Positions 54,074 to 63,876 are shown, counted from the stretch's first letter. The stretch is 64,000 nt of DNA from JBBIII01 sp037446575 (GCA_037446575.1 JBBIII010000003.1:92676-156675), one strand, 5' to 3'. Notes: generated by a model from the sequence alone, not told the origin. Program-made: numbers and translations.

Positions 54074-54955
54074 TTAACCTTTTACTTGTCCGGCAGCATG
54101 ATAAGAGCTTCGCACTAATGGACCAGACTCAACATGCCGAAAACCCATTTTTATTCCTTCATCTTTTAATATTTTAAATTCATTAGGATGAACATATCTA
54201 TCAACAGGAAGATGAGCTTTTGTCGGCTGTAAATATTGACCTAGTGTTATAATATCACATCCAACTAAGCTAACATCTTTCATTACATCTAAAATTTCCT
54301 CAGTTTTTTCCCCAATTCCAAGCATTAATCCAGTTTTTGTTATAAAACCTTTTTTCTTGGCTCTTTCGAGAACCTCTAACGACTGTTTATAATTTGCTTG
54401 CGGACGCACAGTTCTATATAAACGTGGGACAGTCTCTAAATTATGATTCAAAATATCAGGTTTTTCAGAGAGGACAATATTGAGAGCTTCCTCGCTTCCT
54501 TTGAAATCAGGAATTAATACTTCAACTTTACAGTTAGGCACACGCTCATGTATTAATCTAATGGTCTCGGCGAAAATTGGAGCGCCTCCATCTTTTCGAT
54601 CATCGCGAGTAACAGATGTGATAACGGCATGACTAATTTTCATCAACACAACAGCTTCAACTACTCTTTGTGATTCGTCCCAATCTAAATCATAATCTGG
54701 TATTCCGGTTTTTATCGCACAAAATCCACATGACCTGGTGCAAACATCACCAAGTATTATAAAAGTCGCAACGCCCGAATTCCAACACTCCCCCAAGTTA
54801 GGACAACGAGCTTCTACACATACTGTGTTCAATCGATTCGTACGTACTAAATCATCTATTTTTGCATATTCACTACCCGAAGGTATTCTTGCCTTAAGCC
54901 AATGCGGACGTTTAGTGTGAACGATTTTTACTTCTTCTTGTGTTTCCAAGTCCAT
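54074..54955 (-). CDS. lipA: Lipoyl synthase (radical SAM)
   Basis: Inserts two sulfurs into octanoyl-lipoyl domains. 293 residues from ATG 54955; a TTG at 54958 adds one residue. Auxiliary-cluster Cys CVEARCPNLGEC (x4, x5 spacing), radical-SAM CTRSCGFC (CxxxCxxC) and C-terminal RSSYHA serine motif that ligates the auxiliary cluster. All present. Confidence 0.97.
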   Translation of the reverse strand: MDLETQEEVKIVHTKRPHWLKARIPSGSEYAKIDDLVRTNRLNTVCVEARCPNLGECWNSGVATFIILGDVCTRSCGFCAIKTGIPDYDLDWDESQRVVEAVVLMKISHAVITSVTRDDRKDGGAPIFAETIRLIHERVPNCKVEVLIPDFKGSEEALNIVLSEKPDILNHNLETVPRLYRTVRPQANYKQSLEVLERAKKKGFITKTGLMLGIGEKTEEILDVMKDVSLVGCDIITLGQYLQPTKAHLPVDRYVHPNEFKILKDEGIKMGFRHVESGPLVRSSYHAAGQVKG

Positions 54956-55071
54956 CAATTTATTTCTTTAAAATCTAACATATCAAGATACAGCTTTGCA
55001 CTTACAAAAAATTGATACCTTAAGTTGCAAATGTAATTTCTTTTTTTCGAATATCCGCTTCATTTCAAGGA

Positions 55072-55143
55072 CTATTCTAATATACTAAAACGATAGTTCA
55101 TAATCTCGCTTGTGCCCGCTTCGTCAGAGATATTAAAATGAGA
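55072..55143 (-). other. Short relict reading frame in the lipA-lipB gap
   Basis: Frame reads SHFNISDEAGTSEIMNYRFS and ends at TAG. It resembles the frame near 44872-44952 in residues and in the 26-base core sequence. There is no start codon and no SD. Inferred remnant or repeat; low confidence. Confidence 0.3.
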
Positions 55144-55150
55144 CAAAGTA

Positions 55151-55846
55151 TTAATGTTCAGTATGTTCCAAAATCATTCTTAAAAAATCATTTTTATTTA
55201 TTACAGAAATTTCGACTTTAAAAACTTCACTAAAAGATTTTATAATTGTTTCTTTTACAACAGCTAATTGAATTTCTTTGCCTTTTAAGCTCTTTAAAGA
55301 TGTAACACCTTTATGGAAAATTCCGCATGGAATTATTCTTTCGAATTTTGTTAAATCAGTATTTACATTTAAAGCAAAACCGTGCATAGTAATCCATCTA
55401 CTAATTTTAATTCCAATTGCGGCTATTTTTTCACCCATTACCCATACTCCTGTTAATCCTTCCTCTCTATATGCCGTTACACCATACTCTCCTAAAGCAA
55501 TTATAATAACTTCTTCTAATTTTCTTAAATACCAATGAATATCTTGTTTATAATTTAAGAGATTGAGAATTGGATATGCAACGATTTGACCCGGTCCGTG
55601 ATACGTTATATCGCCGCCTCTATCAACTTTAAACGTATCAATTCCCCGTTCGATTAGTTCAACGTTTGTTGCAAGCAGATGTGCTTCATCGCTACTTTTA
55701 CCGAGTGTATATACATGCTCATGCTCGGTAAGAATTAAAATGTCTTTAATCTGTTCTGATTGGCGCAAAGCAAAAAGCTTCTGTTGTAATTCCCACGCAT
55801 AAGCATATTTAGTGAGTCCAATATCTGAAACAAGCAATTTTTTCAA
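55151..55846 (-). CDS. lipB: Lipoyl(octanoyl)-ACP:protein transferase
   Basis: Moves octanoyl from ACP to lipoyl domains. 231 residues. GGDITYHGPGQIVAYPILNL (His-Gly region), MGEKIAAIGIKISRWITMHGFALNVN (catalytic Lys), PCGIFHKGVTSLKS (catalytic Cys). TTG start. Lies 21 bp downstream of lpdA and pairs with lipA. Confidence 0.95.
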   Translation of the reverse strand: MKKLLVSDIGLTKYAYAWELQQKLFALRQSEQIKDILILTEHEHVYTLGKSSDEAHLLATNVELIERGIDTFKVDRGGDITYHGPGQIVAYPILNLLNYKQDIHWYLRKLEEVIIIALGEYGVTAYREEGLTGVWVMGEKIAAIGIKISRWITMHGFALNVNTDLTKFERIIPCGIFHKGVTSLKSLKGKEIQLAVVKETIIKSFSEVFKVEISVINKNDFLRMILEHTEH

Positions 55847-55867
55847 AGCTTCTCATTTCAAGAAATT

Positions 55868-57262
55868 TTATATATGAATTGCCGAATCAAACGCCTGGCC
55901 AGCGGCTTCCATCACTGCTTCGGAAAGCGTAGGATGCGCATGCATAGTGTGGCTAATTTCTTCCCAAGTGGTTTCTAATGTTTTAGCTATTCCGAGCTCT
56001 GCGATCATTTCTGTCGCTTCGGCACCTATAATGTGAGCGCCAAGTAATTCTCCATACTTTTCATCAAAAATTAGTTTGACGATTCCCTCTGTTTCGCCAA
56101 TTGCCATCGCTTTTCCAAGCGGTCGGAATGGAAACCGACCTATTTTTATTTTATAACCTTGGGCATTTGCCGCTTCTTCCGTTAATCCTACGCTTGCAAC
56201 TTGCGGCTGGCAATAAGTGCAACTTGGAATATTGGTTTTATCAATTCCCTGTTTTGTTTTCCCAGCAATATGATTGACTGCAACAATTCCTTCGTGAGAT
56301 GCGACATGAGCAAGCAAAGGTGGTCCGGCAACATCGCCTATAGCGTAAATGCTATCAATATTTGTTTTTCCAAATTCGTTAACTAAGATAAATCCTTTTT
56401 CCGTTCTAATACCGACGGCTTCTAAGCCAATATTTTCTATATTTGCCTGAACTCCAACTGCCATCAGCGCTACATCTGACGAAATTTCTTTACGTTCATC
56501 CTTTTCTATTATTGTTGCCGTAACATTTTCAGCAGCTATAATGCTCTCTACTTTTGAATTGGTCAATATTTCAATTCCTGATTTCTTAAGACTCGCTTCA
56601 AGAATCTTAGATATCTCTCTATCTTCAAATGGTAATATTGCCGGAAGCATTTCAATAATAGTAACCTTAGTTCCAAACGAATTATAGAAATAAGCAAACT
56701 CTACGCCAATTGCTCCGCCGCCAATTATTATCAACGATTTCGGCTGTTCCGAAAGCGTCATTGCCTCTGAACTTGATATAATCTTTTTCCGATCTATTGC
56801 AACGCCCGGAATTGAACGCGGTCTGCCTCCCGTTGCTAAAATAATATGTTTAGATTTTATTGAATCTAATAATTTTCCATCTTTGTACACCTCAATTGAA
56901 TTTTTATCCGCTAACTTTGCCGTTCCTGCAATAAGTTCTATTTTATTTTTTTTAACCAAATATTCTATGCCTTTAGAAATTCTATCAGCAACGCCTCTGC
57001 TTCGCGTAATTATTTTGGCAAAATCGTAAGATAATCCGGTATGATTTATTCCATATTCATGCGATTTTTTAAAAGCATTATATAATTCTGCGCTTTTAAG
57101 CAACGCTTTTGATGGAATACATCCCCAATTTAGACAAACGCCCCCAAGTTTATCTTTTTCAATTAAACCGACTTTTATTCCTAACTGCGCGGCTCGTATA
57201 GCGGCAACATAACCGCCAGGTCCGCCGCCTATTATTGTCAAGTCAAGTTGTTTTTCCGCCAT
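55868..57262 (-). CDS. lpdA: Dihydrolipoyl dehydrogenase
   Basis: E3 of 2-oxoacid dehydrogenases or the glycine cleavage system. 464 residues: FAD GxGxxG (IIGGGPGGYVAA), redox-active disulfide GVCLNWGCIPSKALL, NAD-binding IIGGGAIGVEFA, and the C-terminal HAHPTLSEAVMEA (His-Glu). Its promoter is at 57294-57322. Together with lipB and lipA it forms a lipoate group. Confidence 0.97.
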   Translation of the reverse strand: MAEKQLDLTIIGGGPGGYVAAIRAAQLGIKVGLIEKDKLGGVCLNWGCIPSKALLKSAELYNAFKKSHEYGINHTGLSYDFAKIITRSRGVADRISKGIEYLVKKNKIELIAGTAKLADKNSIEVYKDGKLLDSIKSKHIILATGGRPRSIPGVAIDRKKIISSSEAMTLSEQPKSLIIIGGGAIGVEFAYFYNSFGTKVTIIEMLPAILPFEDREISKILEASLKKSGIEILTNSKVESIIAAENVTATIIEKDERKEISSDVALMAVGVQANIENIGLEAVGIRTEKGFILVNEFGKTNIDSIYAIGDVAGPPLLAHVASHEGIVAVNHIAGKTKQGIDKTNIPSCTYCQPQVASVGLTEEAANAQGYKIKIGRFPFRPLGKAMAIGETEGIVKLIFDEKYGELLGAHIIGAEATEMIAELGIAKTLETTWEEISHTMHAHPTLSEAVMEAAGQAFDSAIHI

Positions 57263-57293
57263 AATTATTTTTCCTATAAATAATTTTATTCAA

Positions 57294-57322
57294 ATATAGA
57301 TAGAAGAGTAACTAAAGGCAAA
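57294..57322 (-). promoter_or_regulatory. Promoter of lpdA
   Basis: Minus strand TTGCCT (57322-57317), 17 bp, TATATT (57299-57294). Same boxes as the tRNA-Gln(CTG) promoter. The 57263-57496 gap also carries the divergent smpB start, and no other structure is obvious in it. Confidence 0.55.
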
Positions 57323-57496
57323 AAGTTATATCAATGTACTATTTATTAAACATATAAATTTTCATACTAAGTTCCTATTTTAGACATTAAGACAGAGCAT
57401 TGGGCACCTGAACAATCAAAATTATTTAATGAAAAAAATAAAATTTATGATTGCTTATTTTTTACTTTTACGGTAAGTTAAAATAAAAAATGATGG

Positions 57497-57958
57497 ATGG
57501 TTGAGGATAAATTAAGAGTTACAATTAGCAACCGAAAAGCGCGGCACGATTACCATATTCTACAAACTATGGAAGCTGGAATTGCGCTAAAGGGCACTGA
57601 GGTAAAATCCTTGCGAAAAGGAAACGCTAATTTGCAGGATAGTTATGCCGAAGTGACTAAAGGCGAAGTGTGGCTCGAAGGTATGCACATAAGTCCGTAT
57701 GAACAAGGTAATATCAATAACCACGAACCGCGACGTAAAAGAAAATTATTGCTTCAGAAAAAACAGATACGCAAATTAATTGGTGGTTTGAAAGAAAAAG
57801 GATTGACACTTGTTCCGCTATCCATATATTTTAAAGGTGCGTATGCTAAAGTTGAACTAGCTTTAGCCCGCGGTAAAAAAAGTTTTGATAAACGCGAAGC
57901 AATTGCTAAACGAGATGCAGATAGAGATATTGCACGAATTAAAAGGAGTAAAATATAA
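57497..57958 (+). CDS. smpB: SsrA-binding protein SmpB
   Basis: Binds tmRNA for ribosome rescue. 153 residues: ISNRKARHDYHILQTMEAGIALKGTEVKSLRKG, LEGMHISPYEQGN, VPLSIYFKGAYAKVELALARG and the C-terminal basic helix KKSFDKREAIAKRDADRDIARI. The tmRNA gene is not in this window. It ends three bases before the tyrS start. Confidence 0.96.
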   Translation: MVEDKLRVTISNRKARHDYHILQTMEAGIALKGTEVKSLRKGNANLQDSYAEVTKGEVWLEGMHISPYEQGNINNHEPRRKRKLLLQKKQIRKLIGGLKEKGLTLVPLSIYFKGAYAKVELALARGKKSFDKREAIAKRDADRDIARIKRSKI

Positions 57959-57961
57959 AAA

Positions 57962-59167
57962 TTGTTTCCACCGATAAATGAACAGATGGATGTTATCAAG
58001 CGAGGTGTTTCCGAGATAATTCCTGAAGAAGACCTTGTAAAAAAACTTGAACGCTCTCTAAAAACCAACAAACCACTCAATATAAAACTTGGATGCGATC
58101 CAAGCCGACCCGATTTACACTTAGGCCATTCTGTAGTACTGCGCAAACTTAGACAATTTCAAGATTTAGGCCATCAGGCGATTTTAATAATTGGCGATTT
58201 CACCGGAATGATTGGCGATCCATCGGGTAAAAGTAAAACTCGCCCTTCCCTAACTCTCGAAGAAACTCGCCAGAATGGTCAGAGTTATTTTGAACAAGCA
58301 ACAAAAATTTTATCGGGTCATAGAATTAAAATGCAATATAATTCTGATTGGCTGAATAAAATGAGTTTTGCAGATGTCGTACGTTTGGCAAGTAAATACA
58401 CTGTGGCGAGAATGCTTGAGCGTGATGATTTTACCGAAAGATATAAAGCCGGCGAACCAATCAGCGTCCATGAATTTCTTTATCCGCTTGCTCAAGCAAT
58501 GGATTCTGTTGCTATTCAAGCAGATGTAGAACTCGGTGGAACAGATCAAAAATTTAATTTACTAGTTGGGAGAGATATTCAGCGGGAATTTGGATTAGAG
58601 CCGCAAGTTACATTGATGATGCCGATACTTAATGGCACAGACGGCGTAGAGAAAATGAGCAAGTCATTAGATAATTACATCGGTATAAGCGAATCTCCGA
58701 AAGAAATTTATGGTAAGACACTGAGTATTCCTGACAAATTGATTTATCAGTTTTTTGAACTTACGACTAATGTTTCGCAAAAAGAATTAGGCGAAATAAA
58801 AACATCTCTTGATGATCCTAAAATGAATCCTAGAGATATTAAACGATTATTAGCTCGAACATTAGTGGAGATGTATCATTCCAAATCAGCGGCGCAGTCT
58901 GCTGAAGAAGAATTCGATAGGATATTCATTGCGAAAAGCATACCCGATAACATCGAAGAATTCAGTATTGACACTCCAATGCCTATTATCGATTTAATGA
59001 TAAAATCTAAATTATCTTCATCGAAAAGCGAAGCAAGAAGATTAATAGAGCAAGGCGGTGTAAGTATAGACAACGAAAAAGTATCTGATCCGCTTTCGAT
59101 TATTCCCGATAAAAAAGAATTTATTTTGAAGGTCGGGAAACGAAAATTTTTAAAAGTAACACGATAA
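57962..59167 (+). CDS. tyrS: Tyrosyl-tRNA synthetase
   Basis: 401 residues. Class I: HIGH-type [13 protein letters not shown] near residue 48, [11 protein letters not shown] near 225, C-terminal S4-like domain ([20 protein letters not shown]). TTG start with an AAAGGAG about 14 nt upstream; the FPPINEQMD opening is conserved in the family, so the TTG is retained. The start lies three bases after smpB. Confidence 0.96.
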   Translation: MFPPINEQMDVIKRGVSEIIPEEDLVKKLERSLKTNKPLNIKLGCDPSRPDLHLGHSVVLRKLRQFQDLGHQAILIIGDFTGMIGDPSGKSKTRPSLTLEETRQNGQSYFEQATKILSGHRIKMQYNSDWLNKMSFADVVRLASKYTVARMLERDDFTERYKAGEPISVHEFLYPLAQAMDSVAIQADVELGGTDQKFNLLVGRDIQREFGLEPQVTLMMPILNGTDGVEKMSKSLDNYIGISESPKEIYGKTLSIPDKLIYQFFELTTNVSQKELGEIKTSLDDPKMNPRDIKRLLARTLVEMYHSKSAAQSAEEEFDRIFIAKSIPDNIEEFSIDTPMPIIDLMIKSKLSSSKSEARRLIEQGGVSIDNEKVSDPLSIIPDKKEFILKVGKRKFLKVTR

Positions 59168-59195
59168 CATTCATTTTATTTTTGGAGAATATAAA

Positions 59196-59741
59196 TTGTT
59201 CACCCCTACTAAAATATTTTTCACAAAAGGCGTCGGACGCCATAAAGACTATCTTCAATCATTCGAACTTGCACTGCGAGACGCAGGAATTGAAAAATGC
59301 AATATAGTGTCTGTTTCCAGTATATATCCTCCTGGTTGTAAAAGAATCCCAAAAGACGATGGTGTAAAATTATTAAGTGGTGGAGAAATTACATTTTGCG
59401 TTATGGCGCGTAATGCGACAAACGAACCGAATCGTTTAATTGCGGCGTCAATTGGTGTCGCTCAGCCGGCTGATGATGCGGTCTACGGGTATCTTTCTGA
59501 ACATCATCCTTATGGTGAGACAGATGAAAGAGCCGGTGAATACGCAGAAGATCTTGCGGCTTCTATGCTTGCAACAACGCTTGGCGTTCAATTCGATCCG
59601 AATACAAACTGGGATGAACGCGAAAAGATATTTAAAATGTCGGGCAAAATTGTAAAAACATTTAACATCACTCAATCCGCCGAAGGAGATAAAAACGGAA
59701 TTTGGACTTCGGTAGTAGCAGCAGCAGTGTTTTTACCATAA
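59196..59741 (+). CDS. pdaD: Pyruvoyl-dependent arginine decarboxylase
   Basis: Makes agmatine from arginine using a self-generated pyruvoyl group. 181 residues: [37 protein letters not shown] with the Ser-Ser cleavage site, and [19 protein letters not shown]. It belongs to the archaeal/Chlamydia/Chlorobi type. TTG start with GGAG SD. The downstream gene is convergent rsmI. Confidence 0.94.
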   Translation: MFTPTKIFFTKGVGRHKDYLQSFELALRDAGIEKCNIVSVSSIYPPGCKRIPKDDGVKLLSGGEITFCVMARNATNEPNRLIAASIGVAQPADDAVYGYLSEHHPYGETDERAGEYAEDLAASMLATTLGVQFDPNTNWDEREKIFKMSGKIVKTFNITQSAEGDKNGIWTSVVAAAVFLP

Positions 59742-59783
59742 ATATTTAAAGGGAAGTTATCATCGGAATAACATTATTTCATG

Positions 59784-60461
59784 CTACTCTTTTCCCTCTA
59801 TTACTATTACATATTCTCCTTTTCTTTTTTCTTTCGAGAATTGTATAAAGAGATTAGTCGGATTTCCATAAATTATTTCCTCAGTTGGCATTGTCAAATC
59901 GAATGCAACGCATACTCTCTTTGTTTCGCCAAAAACATCAGAAATATCACGCATTAATTGAACTAATCTGTATGGAGTATCCATCAAAACAATAGTTTTT
60001 GTTTCTTTTTTTAGATTGCGCAATTCGTAAATTCTTCTATCTCGCTTAGGTGAGAGAAATCCGGCAAAAATAAATTCCTTTATGTTAAAACCAGAAACAA
60101 TAAGCGCGGGCATCAAAGATGAAGCGCCAGGAATCGGCACTACTTTAATTTTGTGCTTTAATGCTTTCTCTACAAGTAATCTACCCGGATCGGAAAACAC
60201 AGGGGTCCCGGCATCAGAGATTAATGCTATAGATTTATTTTCTATAAGCCATCCTAAAATTATTCCAGAAGCCGCTGATTCATTATGCTCGTTTAGTGTC
60301 TCTAATTGTTTTTCTATTCCATAATGATGAAGAAAACGCCGACCCTCATTACGCTCTTCGCATACAACCACATCTACCGACCTCAACACATTTAGTGCGC
60401 GTATTGTAATATCATCATAATTGCCGATCGGGATTGCAACTAAATAAAGAACGCCAGACAT
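59784..60461 (-). CDS. rsmI: 16S rRNA (cytidine-1402-2'-O)-methyltransferase
   Basis: 225 residues. Tetrapyrrole methylase fold: LYLVAIPIGNYDDITIRALNVLRSVDVVVCEE, IALISDAGTPVFSDPG, IPGASSLMPALIVSGF, FAGFLSPKR. Standard RsmI. Last gene of the pdxB-dut-AI2E-rsmI group. Confidence 0.94.
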   Translation of the reverse strand: MSGVLYLVAIPIGNYDDITIRALNVLRSVDVVVCEERNEGRRFLHHYGIEKQLETLNEHNESAASGIILGWLIENKSIALISDAGTPVFSDPGRLLVEKALKHKIKVVPIPGASSLMPALIVSGFNIKEFIFAGFLSPKRDRRIYELRNLKKETKTIVLMDTPYRLVQLMRDISDVFGETKRVCVAFDLTMPTEEIIYGNPTNLFIQFSKEKRKGEYVIVIEGKE

Positions 60462-60478
60462 TATTAGGTAACCTTTTG

Positions 60479-61765
60479 TTAATCTATAGGAGGCGAAATT
60501 ATTCCACGCTTTTTATTTTCCCACTCTTTCACAAACAAAATAACTAAAGCTATCGTAGGAACGGCGATAAGTAGACCAACAAAACCAATGAAGTACATAA
60601 AAATTAACAACGAAAGGATAATCAACAATGGATGCATTCCCACCTTACTGCCTATTATTTTTGGAGATAGAAATGTAACTTCGACTAAATGTAAAACGCT
60701 TATGGATACTAAAGCTATTGCCACTTTGATAAGCACTGGAGGATCGCTGACAAGAGCTATTATAGCAGAAAGAACCATTATTGCAATCAGTCCAAAGTAT
60801 GGAATAAGATCAAAGATACAAGCTAACAAACCTAGAAGGAGCGAATATTTTATCCCAACAATTGTAAATAGAACTGCTACAATAATTCCCTGTAGAAACG
60901 CGACCAATAATGCGCCGCGCAAATAGCGACCTATTAGTTGATCGGCACGGCTTAAATAATTTTCCACTTCATCCCGTTTATAACGAGGAAAAAGCATTAT
61001 AAATCTATTGCCAACTTTGTGGAAATCTGTTAAAAAATAAAATGATAAAAATGGTATCAAAATTAAATAGAATAATTGAGTTATGAAATTTGAGATACTG
61101 CTCATTAATGAACCAAGCGCCTTCAGTATAGCTTTCAGTATATCTTCGAAATGCGGCGTTAATTGACTTGTAAACGTAGCTCTTAATTCGTTTGCAGAGA
61201 TGCCATATCGTTCTAATACATGAATCAAATCGCTTTTCCATATAGTTTCCTGAAATTCGCTAATTACTTTTGCGAACGTATTTAGAACACCTTCAAATTG
61301 AGTGATTGCGATAGGAATGATAAAAAATAAAATTAAGGTGATCCCAGAAAGAAACAACAGAATTAAAACTAACGATATTATCCATCGTGGAATTTTAAAT
61401 CTTTCTAACCTATCAACAACTGGATTTAAAATGTAAGCGAAAATAAATGATAAGATAAAAGGGGCAAGAATATTAGAAACAGCATTCAAAAACCAAAATG
61501 TGAAAAGCGTAACTGCAAGCCACATTAGATTTCTTGCAAGCACATACCGACGAAGCGGATATAAAATAAATAAGATAGAGCCCAATGCAAGAAATGGCGA
61601 GAGTATCGTTTGAATTGTGTATATAAGAACAAGAATAAGAAGCACAGCGCCTATTAAAAGAACAATTTCTATCCTTCCTAAGGATGCAAAAAGCGAATCC
61701 CACCTTAGTTCTTGATTAGCATTTTTATTAGAAATGTTTTTTTTACCGCCCTTTTGTTTTGCCAT
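60479..61765 (-). CDS. AI-2E family transporter (PerM-like)
   Basis: 428 residues with about eight membrane segments and a central soluble region (ILDVL... residues 200-290). Signatures: ILAPFILSFIFAYILNPVVDRLERF, FYFLTDFHKVGNRFIMLFPRYKRDE, LRGALLVAFLQGIIVAVLFTIVG, GLLACIFDLIPYFGLI. Substrate not determined; members are linked to autoinducer-2 export or Na+/H+ antiport. Single base between its ATG and the dut stop region. Confidence 0.88.
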   Translation of the reverse strand: MAKQKGGKKNISNKNANQELRWDSLFASLGRIEIVLLIGAVLLILVLIYTIQTILSPFLALGSILFILYPLRRYVLARNLMWLAVTLFTFWFLNAVSNILAPFILSFIFAYILNPVVDRLERFKIPRWIISLVLILLFLSGITLILFFIIPIAITQFEGVLNTFAKVISEFQETIWKSDLIHVLERYGISANELRATFTSQLTPHFEDILKAILKALGSLMSSISNFITQLFYLILIPFLSFYFLTDFHKVGNRFIMLFPRYKRDEVENYLSRADQLIGRYLRGALLVAFLQGIIVAVLFTIVGIKYSLLLGLLACIFDLIPYFGLIAIMVLSAIIALVSDPPVLIKVAIALVSISVLHLVEVTFLSPKIIGSKVGMHPLLIILSLLIFMYFIGFVGLLIAVPTIALVILFVKEWENKKRGIISPPID

Positions 61766-61766
61766 T

Positions 61767-62240
61767 TTATTTGCTCCAGTTAGATTTTACGCCTGTATGC
61801 CCAAAACCACCAGATCCTCTTATAGAATTTTCAAGAGAATCAGATTCTTCCCACATTACACGCTCATATTTTGTTACAACTAATTGCGCAATTCTATCAC
61901 CTCGATGAATAACATACGGCTTTACTCCAAAATTTGTGAGTATTATTTTAACTTCCCCGCGATAATCTGAATCTATTGTTCCCGGTGAATTTAATATCCC
62001 TAAGTTATACTTAATCGCAAGCCCACTACGCGGTCTAATTTGCGCCTCATGCCCTTTTGGTAGCTCAATTATAAACCCTGTGGGAATTAATTTCGTTTCG
62101 CCTGCCTTGATTTCATAATCACTATCAATAGCCGCGCAGATATCCATTCCGGCAGAACCATCGGTTGAATAGGTAGGTAAGGGTATATCTGTCTTCTCAG
62201 AATCAACCCGAAGAATTCTTACTTTTAGCGTTTCTGTCAT
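61767..62240 (-). CDS. dut: dUTP diphosphatase
   Basis: 157 residues, trimeric dUTPase. Motif 1 GSAGMDICAAID, motif 3 RPRSGLAIKYNLGILNSPGTIDSDYRGE, motif 4 RIAQLVVTKYE, motif 5 RGSGGFGHTG. All five regions intact. Confidence 0.96.
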   Translation of the reverse strand: MTETLKVRILRVDSEKTDIPLPTYSTDGSAGMDICAAIDSDYEIKAGETKLIPTGFIIELPKGHEAQIRPRSGLAIKYNLGILNSPGTIDSDYRGEVKIILTNFGVKPYVIHRGDRIAQLVVTKYERVMWEESDSLENSIRGSGGFGHTGVKSNWSK

Positions 62241-62242
62241 TT

Positions 62243-63409
62243 TTATTTTTCTCTTTTGATTTTAAAGCCGAGTTTGTCTAATACATCGCCAAGATTTTTT
62301 GTTTTGTTTGAAACGGATACTGCTGAATTAAAGAATTCTCTTCGTATCCTATATTCAGCCCTTAATTTAGAGAAATATTTGCCTCTCTCCTGCTCTGACA
62401 TCGTTATTGATTGCCTTAATAACCTATCATCTACTGTTATGTCGTAACATTGTTTTACAGTATCATGAATTACTTGTTCAAGAGTTCCATACATTGTGTG
62501 TATTTTTATTTCTGGCAAATTTGGCTCTGGAACAATCTTGTTAATTGATTGATCTATTGACGTTTTAAAATACTTACACACTTCTTCATAAATCATCTTT
62601 AAAGCATTAATTTTACCATCTAACGAATAACCAGCAATGTGCGGGGTGCCTAAAAACACATTTTCAAAAAATGACGTGTCAATAATCGGCTCGCCTTCCC
62701 ACACGTCTAATATTGCAGTAGAAAGATGTTTATCCAATAAAGCTCGTTTAAGTCCTTGTGTTTCAACTACAGCGCCGCGCGAAGTATTAATTAGTACTCC
62801 ACCCTCTTTCATTTGATGAATTCTTTTCCCATCAAAGAAATGATAGGTCGCGTCTTGTCCTCTACGTGTCAACGGAACGTGCAATGTAATAAAATCTGCG
62901 TCCATTAAATCCTTCAACGGAAGTAATGGATACTTACTCCCCTTTCTTTGCAACGGAGGATCATTGAGTAGAACCTCCATACCGAGAGCTTCAGCTTTTT
63001 TCCATACTTTGCTTCCGACGTTGCCTATGCCAACGACTCCTAAAGTTTTACCACGTAAATTATAACCCTTTTGACGACTCAATTCCAATAAAGCGGCGAT
63101 AATGTATTCTGCGACAGAATTAGAATTACTGCCTGGAGCGCTTGCAAAGTTAATTCCTTTTTTTTCAAGATAGTCTTCGTCTATGTGATCAGTACCAATA
63201 GTAACAGTCCCAACAAATTTTACACTGCTTCCAGCGAGTAAATTTCTATCCACCTTAGTTTCTGAGCGGACAATTAAAATATCCGCGTCTTTTACTTTTT
63301 CTTTTGTAATCTCTTTTGTATCAAGGGCTGTTACCTTACCAAACTTTTCAAATGCTTTTACAACAAATGGTGTGTGTTTGTTAACAACGATATGAATATT
63401 TTGTGCCAT
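62243..63409 (-). CDS. pdxB: 4-phosphoerythronate dehydrogenase
   Basis: NAD-dependent step of pyridoxal phosphate synthesis. 388 residues, PdxB length: VNKHTPFVVKAFEKFGKV, NAD-binding GVVGIGNVGSKVWKKAEALG, HVPLTRRGQDATYHFFDGKR, and the catalytic HIAGYSLDGKINA. The C-terminal dimerisation domain (after IDQSINKIVPEPNLPEIKI) is present, distinguishing it from SerA. Other pdx genes are not in the window. Confidence 0.92.
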   Translation of the reverse strand: MAQNIHIVVNKHTPFVVKAFEKFGKVTALDTKEITKEKVKDADILIVRSETKVDRNLLAGSSVKFVGTVTIGTDHIDEDYLEKKGINFASAPGSNSNSVAEYIIAALLELSRQKGYNLRGKTLGVVGIGNVGSKVWKKAEALGMEVLLNDPPLQRKGSKYPLLPLKDLMDADFITLHVPLTRRGQDATYHFFDGKRIHQMKEGGVLINTSRGAVVETQGLKRALLDKHLSTAILDVWEGEPIIDTSFFENVFLGTPHIAGYSLDGKINALKMIYEEVCKYFKTSIDQSINKIVPEPNLPEIKIHTMYGTLEQVIHDTVKQCYDITVDDRLLRQSITMSEQERGKYFSKLRAEYRIRREFFNSAVSVSNKTKNLGDVLDKLGFKIKREK

Positions 63410-63802
63410 AGTATTAATAAAATTGAAATTCTTGTGCTGAAAGATTATTGAATTAATTGCAATTATAATAAGAATAAATCAGGAAATAATGAACTCAAGA
63501 ATTTACTTTTAAATTAAACAAAAGGAAGAGATAGACAAAGAGCCGCCAATTAGATTGGCAGAGTTTATTGAATTGCACCGTTAGAGATTCTTTAGCAAAT
63601 CTCAGGTAACCGACAAATTGTCTAATAATTTATGTTTTATCTTTTTGAGTTACCTAAATTATGAGTCAACAACTCTTTTGTATAACACGTAAAGTTTCAT
63701 TTTTTTTGAGTTAATGTGTATAGAATATGAGATTAGTATTAAATTGCAAAACGAGAATATTTTAATTATTTTAAGTGTGTAAAGATTAGAAAGTATATGA
63801 TT
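63410..63802. other. Gene-free stretch before tRNA-Arg, several inverted repeats
   Basis: 393 bp with no gene. Three or four stems sit close together: GCCAAT-TAG-ATTGGC (63545-63559), GAGATT/AATCTC (63584-63589 with 63598-63603), AGGTAAC/GTTACCT (63604-63610 with 63649-63655) enclosing GACA-AAT-TGTC (63612-63622). Weak promoter-like boxes TTGCAA-17-TATTTT (63744-63772) could serve the tRNA. Could be a small structured RNA or leader; not identified. Confidence 0.35.
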
Positions 63803-63876
63803 GCACCCGTAGCTCAATTGGATAGAGCGGCAGCCTACGGAGCTGTAGGTTAGGGGTTCGACTCCCTTCGGGTGCA
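63803..63876 (+). tRNA. tRNA-Arg (anticodon ACG)
   Basis: Acceptor GCACCCG with CGGGTGC and A73; anticodon arm GCAGC/GCTGT with loop CTACGGA gives ACG, edited to inosine by TadA. T arm AGGGGTTCGACTCCCTT. CCA is not encoded. Antisense open frame over it is a known tRNA artefact. Confidence 0.95.
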
